A stretch of DNA of 15,232 nucleotides. Source: Entamoeba invadens IP1. Taxonomy: Eukaryota; Evosea; Mastigamoebida; Endamoebidae. How positions within the stretch are numbered: position 1 is the stretch's first letter; each line of letters opens with the position of its first letter. The stretch spans positions 3,600-18,831 of the forward strand of contig NW_004191860.1 in NCBI RefSeq assembly GCF_000330505.1. The letters run 5' to 3'. This document shows, piece after piece, positions 10,634-15,232 of the stretch. A model generated the notes under the pieces. That model did no database searches and was not told the origin of the DNA. It saw only the letters and a program-made list of their open reading frames with translations. Position numbers and translations under genes: made by a program.

Positions 10634-11002
10634 TTGACTTTAATACAAAAAGTTTTATTTGGAAAAAGTCAATGTTATTTAAATAAAAAACTTACAATTT
10701 GTTTCAATCAAATTAATGAAATGATAAATGATGTTCAAAATACTGTAAATAATTATAAAAATGTTATAGAAGATGAAGAAGCTCCAGTATTGTACAATCT
10801 TTATGAAGATTGTAAGGAAATGGATTTTGGTCCAGACGATTTTGCTTATGAAATATTATACAAATAACTTACAAAAGCAAAAATATAACAAAACGCCAAA
10901 ACAATTCAACATGATACACATATTTTTGAAAATATAAATACATTATTACAAAAACAAAAATACACAAAAACGCAGTTTTTTCAAACATGTCAAATGGTAT
11001 AA
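10634..11002 (+). pseudogene. unidentified coding relic, first part
   Basis: One frame gives varied, helix-prone residues from about 10634 to TAA at 11000-11002, interrupted by TAA at 10865-10867 and 10886-10888. Visible stretches include INEMINDVQNTVNNYKNVIE, an acidic block EDCKEMDFGPDDFAYE, and QNAKTIQHDTHIFENINTLL. There is no ATG at the start of the open part. No family is recognised. It may be the N-terminal part of the relic that follows or a separate fragment; the roughly 125 bp between them are out of frame. Confidence 0.35.
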
Positions 11003-11127
11003 ATAAAGAAGTTCAACAATTGTTGAGAAAAAGTTTGCTTCTTTTTTTATAAACCGTTACAACTGCAAAATTTCGTAAAAATATTATCGTATATCTTTTG
11101 GTCATATAATTATTTTTCAAAATATAT

Positions 11128-12554
11128 CTTTTCTACAATGAATCTGAGTTGTTATCAACGCGCTTTAATGTTGAGTTTGATAAAAACCGTATTAATATGT
11201 TGTACTGTTTTACAAATAATACTAAATATTACTATTTCTGGTAAGACCAAACAAAGGAAAATAGCGTCTATTGGCAAAGAAACAAGAAACGAACTGAAAA
11301 AAATGTGGTAAATTGTTATGAATATTATTTGATTGGTGATACAATGAAATTTAATGGTGAAGGCACCATGTCTTTGTATGGAAGATTTCTTACAAAACAA
11401 TTTGAAATAAAAGTTGTTGAAATAAAAATGTGTGTATTTTGGGGAGCCGGAAATGCTTAAAAATGACCAATTGGATTATGTTAGTACTCAAAGACACAAA
11501 GATACCATTAGATTTACTCAGGGTATTGTTGTGATGGGGTGGATTTTGGACTCAGCTTTAATAATGGAATAACTGGTATACCTGCACGCAAGTAAACACC
11601 AAATTTAAGACCATTATATAATCACAATTATTATTTATCTCATAGATTCAATGTTGCGACAGAAAGGACCTTTGAATTTGGAGATATGGTAATGATCAAA
11701 CAATTTTTAGTTAAAATGACAACAAAATTAATCATAAAAAGATGGAAAACCGAACTTCAAAAAGCGGATCTTTAGAAAGCCTTGTTAAAAATTCCTCAGT
11801 ATTCCACCACACGTTTCCAGTTTGTTTTCCTTATCACAAACATGTTGTTCGAGTGTTTTTATCCGTTACAAAACTTTTTTGATGATGTTCCCTTGGGGTT
11901 TGTTCTTGAAAAGAAAAATGAGAACAACCAACAAACAAAAATAACATTCTGATAATTATCTTTAAATGATCTGGTGTTCGTTGGTGCTCTTACATTTGTT
12001 GATTATTTTATGACTTCAATGAAATACATGAGTGATTGGATGCAAGAAAGTGATTTGTGTCACATAGTTGTATACAAAAGAATACGCAACTATATAAAAT
12101 ATTTTTACATGGACTTAAACTCAACATTGAGAACGGCCTAATACTATTCTATTCACTACACGTCGACGAGATAACAATAAAAGAAGGACTAGAAGTTTAC
12201 CACAACTTTTGTCTGAATTTTATTACACGTTTATTTGTGGCTCTCAGTAAAAGGTTAATGTTGCCATAAAACAAACTTAACGTAGACTATAAAGAATTGT
12301 TTTCAGTGACCAACTATGAAGACTTCGATAAAAAACTCGAAATAAGTACTTCTAAATTCTTAGCCGATTTCGATACATACTCTTTACAAGTGGACTCACT
12401 CACGCAATTTTTCGTAACGAACAAGAAGCACAAAAATGGAAGGAGTCAAACTATAGATGCAACAAAAACCAAACAATCATCTAAAAACTGCAATATGTAC
12501 AAAACGGAGTTGTATTCAAACCACGCACAATCAGAAATAACGCGGAAGTGGTAA
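11128..12554 (+). pseudogene. unidentified transposase-like or ORFan coding relic
   Basis: From 11128 to about 12110 one frame gives continuous protein-like sequence with nine stops (TAA 11242, 11458, 11593, 11953; TAG 11482, 11509, 11773; TGA 11464, 11950) and no needed frameshift. After a one-base change near 12100 a second frame runs to TAA at 12552-12554 with one TAA at 12267-12269. Recognisable pieces include VYWQRNKKRTEKNVVNCYEY, SGYCCDGVDFGLSFNNGITG, KIPQYSTTRFQFVFLITNML and SLHVDEITIKEGLEVYHNF. The TTRF block followed by long helices is loosely hAT-like, and the first block vaguely resembles a FLYWCH-type finger, but no motif set is complete, so I assign no family. By eye the region is clearly less AT-rich than its flanks, supporting coding origin. 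Confidence 0.5.
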
Positions 12555-12882
12555 GAGCGGAAAGGAACCAAAACATTGATAGTAAAACTTTATAAAATAT
12601 TAATTCTTTTTTAAGTTTAAACACTGTTTTTAATGCTTTGAGTGGAAAATTGTCGAATCCAGATTTTATTTGGCATTTGACCAAAAAGTGTACTATTTTT
12701 TATATTTCTTTGTGTAAAAACCACATTTAACGATTTACACAAAATGTAACTCATTTTTTGTCTAAATATTACTTTAAAACAGTTTTCAGCGAAAGTTCGA
12801 AATTTTATTTAAAATATTGACTTTGAAGTTTATAAATTTAAAAAAATCAATTTAATCTCAATTTCAAAAATTCAATTTTTCA
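12555..12882. other. AT-rich spacer before the MITE
   Basis: No gene-like frame. It may include the 3' flank of the preceding relic. No terminal inverted repeat was seen. Confidence 0.5.
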
Positions 12883-12891
12883 TATTATCCC
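12883..12891. repeat. left target-site duplication TATTATCCC
   Basis: Nine bases directly outside the left inverted repeat, identical to 13333-13341 outside the right one. Confidence 0.9.
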
Positions 12892-13332
12892 GGGACCTAA
12901 ATTGACCACCACCACCTCTTAAAATAGATTTATTTTTTCTATTTCGAATCATATTCAAATTAAAATTATAGTAAATAGGTAACTGGGATAATATTAGGTC
13001 TGGTTCCCGAATTCAAAAAATGCCGAAAAAACATTTCGAGTTAGTAGCAACCGAGTGAGACGGAGCATTGAAAAGAAGGCTCTGAAGACACACTCAAACA
13101 GTCTGTTTGTGCACCGTTTCACCCACTTTCCAAGTCCTCCCTTGGCGCGGATCCCCCCCTGACCCCCCCCCGCAAGCGGGGGGGGGACCACATCCGCGTC
13201 CACACAGTACGGACAAGGAAAGTGGGTGACATGGGGACGCACAAACAGTGGCTGAAAAATGGACTTTCTTCAAAAAACACTCGCGGCAAATATTATTTTT
13301 TGGTAAAGGTGGTGGTGGTCAATGTAGGTCCC
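12892..13332. mobile_element. 441-bp MITE with 26-bp inverted ends, probably Mutator-type
   Basis: The left end starts GGGACCTAAATTGACC (26 bp, 12892-12917) and the right end is its inverted copy (13307-13332), differing at one position. Both ends are flanked by the same nine bases TATTATCCC (12883-12891 and 13333-13341). A 9-bp target duplication together with GGG-starting inverted ends is typical of Mutator-like elements. There is no transposase inside, so it must have been moved in trans. The left 100 bp are AT-rich; the remainder is far more GC-rich than anything else in the window and folds back on itself. Near-identical ends and a perfect duplication suggest a recent insertion. Assignment to Mutator is by inference, since its ends were not matched to the MULE at the window start. 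Confidence 0.9.
13103..13248. repeat. GC-rich nested foldback in the MITE core
   Basis: Inverted segments nest around one centre: CTGTTTGTGC (13103-13112) with GCACAAACAG (13239-13248); TCACCCACTTTCC (13119-13131) with GGAAAGTGGGTGA (13217-13229); CGCGGAT (13146-13152) with ATCCGCG (13192-13198); and C9-GC (13163-13173), loop AA, GC-G9 (13176-13186). All listed arms pair perfectly, with 5-18 unpaired bases between blocks. Either strand as RNA, or the DNA as a cruciform, would form a strong hairpin. Confidence 0.9.
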
Positions 13333-13341
13333 TATTATCCC
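13333..13341. repeat. right target-site duplication TATTATCCC
   Basis: Nine bases directly outside the right inverted repeat, identical to 12883-12891. Confidence 0.9.
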
Positions 13342-14970
13342 ATTTTTAATATTTTTTTTAATATTATTTATTTATTATTGTTTTTGTTTGATTTCTCGTC
13401 TATTTTCAATTTATTTGTTTATGTTTTTTTCTTTTTATCATCTTCTTTTGAATCTTAACAACAACTGTTATGAAATAATTTTTTAATGTTATTTGTTCAA
13501 AAACAATCATTGAACTAATGTGCACAAAAATACCACAAAATCAATTCAGGCTTTTATTTTTAAGCTAGTCCATTGTGTTTTTACTTGTTCTTTTTTCCAT
13601 TTTTTAAACCTTTTTTGAGCTTTTTTTGCCATAAGAAAATACATTTCAAAACGATTTTTGTAAAAAATAAAAGCTATATTTTAAGTTAGTTTTAATTAAA
13701 ATAAAAAACCATTTCAAATATTTTTTTTCTTCTTGAGCAAATTTGACTTTTTTCTCAAAAAACAAAAAAAGACCCAATCAAACCCATTTACTAATTTATA
13801 AAGGGTGGTACTTATTTTTTTCTATTTTGGCTTAAAGTTCAACCAAAGTTTCACAAAATTTACTCACTTAAATGGATTTATTCCAAATTAAGTGGGTTTA
13901 TACTACCACTGTAGTCAAAAAAAATTGTAAATAAATAATTATAGTAGTGTGATAAAGTGGTTGTAAATGATAAATCCATTGTCGATTTTGGTAGATCTTC
14001 CAGAACAAAAATAAGTCAATTTTGTTTTTTACCATCTTTTTATTTTGTATTAAGAAAAAATAAAACCCTATAGTGCATTTTTGGGAATTATAAAAAATGA
14101 TAATTTTTGACGTATATTATTAGATGATATATTTAAAATATATTATTTTTAAATTTGTTTTCGTAAAAATTAAAATAGAAAACAAAAAAGTTAAAAAAAT
14201 AATCAATTAAATAGCACAAAAAAGTTTTTCCTTATGATCGTCTATTAAATATCCAACATGTTGTTAACCTTCAGGTTTACTTTTATTTTCATTTTGTTGC
14301 GTTTTTTTGTTCTTTCTGGCCATCATACAAATTCTTGTCCGCCTTTTGTTTGTTTCTGGTTGATCTATTTTTTATTCACCATCGCTTTATGGGGTTTTCA
14401 ATTCTTTTTGAATATTTGTAGTTCTTGTTAAGATTTTAATTAAAAAGATATGAGGTTTAAAAATTAAAATATAAAAATAGATACTTTTTATTAAAGGTTT
14501 ATTTGATTTAAAAAAAGTAAAATCTAACAATTTTTAGCTTTTTATTAATTTTTTAAATCAAAAAATATCCATATATACAAACAACTTTTAAAACAATTTT
14601 TCGTGTATTTAGTTGTTTTAATTAAAAAATCAGTTTAATTTATCAGTTTTATCTATTATTTATATGATTTAATCTGATATTTTTAAATGGTTGTTATGTT
14701 AAAAAATGGATGATTTCAAGGTTCCTTATTTTTTCATTTTGTCAAAAAAACTTCAATTGGAACCAGCAATAGATTTAGGGTATTTTGAACCCTTTGATAT
14801 TTTTCCTGTTTTCATTATGCCTTAGGAAAATAAAAAACTATAAAATTAAAGCCAAAAATAATTTAACAAATCATTTATAATAATTAGTATTAATTAACTT
14901 TAAAAAAGAAAAATACTTCGGTATAATTACTTTTAGGCTTTTTGTTGTTAAAAACGGACCTTAATTTGTG
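13342..14970. other. AT-rich non-coding stretch
   Basis: No gene-like frame. It holds a small foldback (13803-13909) and a somewhat GC-richer patch at 14220-14420 whose minus strand has only short open pieces (about 20 codons) with no recognisable motif. An AGGGTATTTTGAACCCT hairpin lies at about 14778-14794. Confidence 0.5.
13803..13909. repeat. small foldback, possible MITE remnant
   Basis: Outer arms GTGGTA (13805-13810) and TACCAC (13904-13909) enclose a stronger inner hairpin, CACTTAA (13865-13871) with TTAAGTG (13888-13894) around ATGG/CCA. AATGGATTTAT (13871-13881) also has an inverted copy in the ATAAATCCATT at about 13970-13980. Too weak to call an element. Confidence 0.35.
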
Positions 14971-15007
14971 TTACATAATGGAATAAATCGGGATAAAAAT
15001 AACCTTA
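14971..15007 (+). repeat. hAT-type terminus-like sequence
   Basis: TTACATAATGGAATA (14971-14985) is identical to 10107-10121, followed in both by a (G)GTAAAAATAA/GATAAAAATAA word, and here it ends AACCTTA, so the reverse strand starts TAAGGTT like the hAT ends. Probably the decayed right end of a related element. Confidence 0.5.
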
Positions 15008-15232
15008 TTCATGAAAATAAAACATTTTATTTTGTATTTTTATTTTGAAAACATTGAAACGACAGGTCTATGTCCCGAAAACAATAATTGTAACCATTAA
15101 AAGTAGCTAATTTACAAATAATGTTTTTAATAAATAAATATTTAATGAAAAATAAATAAACGTAACAATAATATTTTACGATTTTAATTTTTTCTGACGT
15201 TGCCTTCCGTTGCTCTATTACATTATTTTTTT
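15008..15232. other. AT-rich end of window, nothing recognised
   Basis: No open frame of note and no repeat ends seen; AT-rich with two slightly GC-richer patches (about 15060-15080 and 15195-15215). Confidence 0.5.

Noticed and set aside
1249..11955. A reassigned genetic code (TAA/TAG read as Gln)
   Set aside because: Many internal TAA/TAG codons would read naturally as Gln, but internal TGA codons also occur, the hAT gene appears to end at TAA, and frameshifts are present, so ordinary decay explains it better.
11898..12068. Second Entamoeba-type intron starting at GTTTGTTCTTG
   Set aside because: The downstream sequence up to the nearest TAG remains protein-like in the same frame, so removing it is not supported.
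12994..13458. 82-codon minus-strand and 78-codon plus-strand open frames over the MITE
   Set aside because: They overlap the inverted repeats and GC-rich foldback of the MITE; their composition comes from the C/G runs and AT flank, with no domain.
14220..14420. Minus-strand gene in a slightly GC-richer patch
   Set aside because: Only short open pieces in changing frames and no recognisable motif.
1..15232. CRISPR arrays, rRNA, bacterial operons or tandem satellite repeats
   Set aside because: No regularly spaced repeats, no conserved RNA segments and no prokaryotic gene organisation were seen.

Overview
The window looks like a very AT-rich eukaryotic repeat region in which no intact host gene can be recognised. 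What can be read are decayed copies of DNA transposons separated by AT-rich non-coding DNA. Three cut-and-paste superfamilies are recognisable from their catalytic motifs: Mutator-like (MULE), piggyBac and hAT. There is also an unidentified coding relic and a well-delimited non-autonomous inverted-repeat element. The piggyBac gene contains a 139-nt intron with a GTTTGTT donor and a TAG acceptor. This donor is characteristic of Entamoeba, and reptile-type Entamoeba (E. invadens) is known to carry this mix of MULE, hAT and piggyBac elements. An Entamoeba-like protist is therefore the best guess, inferred from the splice signal, base composition and transposon mix rather than from any host marker gene.

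Layout: 1-1620 (+) is a MULE transposase pseudogene, cut by the window start, with all three catalytic residues, a SWIM finger and a zinc knuckle. 1621-3589 is AT-rich and non-coding. 3590-5228 (-) is a piggyBac transposase pseudogene with the DDD triad and the intron; it may belong to a 4.4-kb element bounded by TTAA-CCCT and AGGG-TTAA at 2165 and 6546. 5229-6831 is AT-rich with a long imperfect palindrome. 6832-9501 is a complete hAT element with 11-bp TAAGGTTGACG inverted ends and a decayed transposase (BED finger to dimerisation domain, 7178-9185). Related hAT-type ends recur near 10154 and 15007. 10634-12554 holds one or two decayed coding relics of unknown family. 12892-13332 is a 441-bp MITE with 26-bp terminal inverted repeats (one mismatch) and a perfect 9-bp target duplication, which suggests a Mutator-type element; its core is a GC-rich foldback with a C9/G9 hairpin. 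13342-15232 is AT-rich, with a small foldback and an hAT-like terminus.

The elements do not form a pathway. Each is a separate insertion in a different state of decay: MULE, piggyBac and hAT keep most active-site codons but have frameshifts and stops, while the 11.1-12.1 kb relic shows nine stops in one frame with no obvious frameshift until about 12100. The MITE has nearly identical ends and a perfect target duplication and looks like the youngest insertion.
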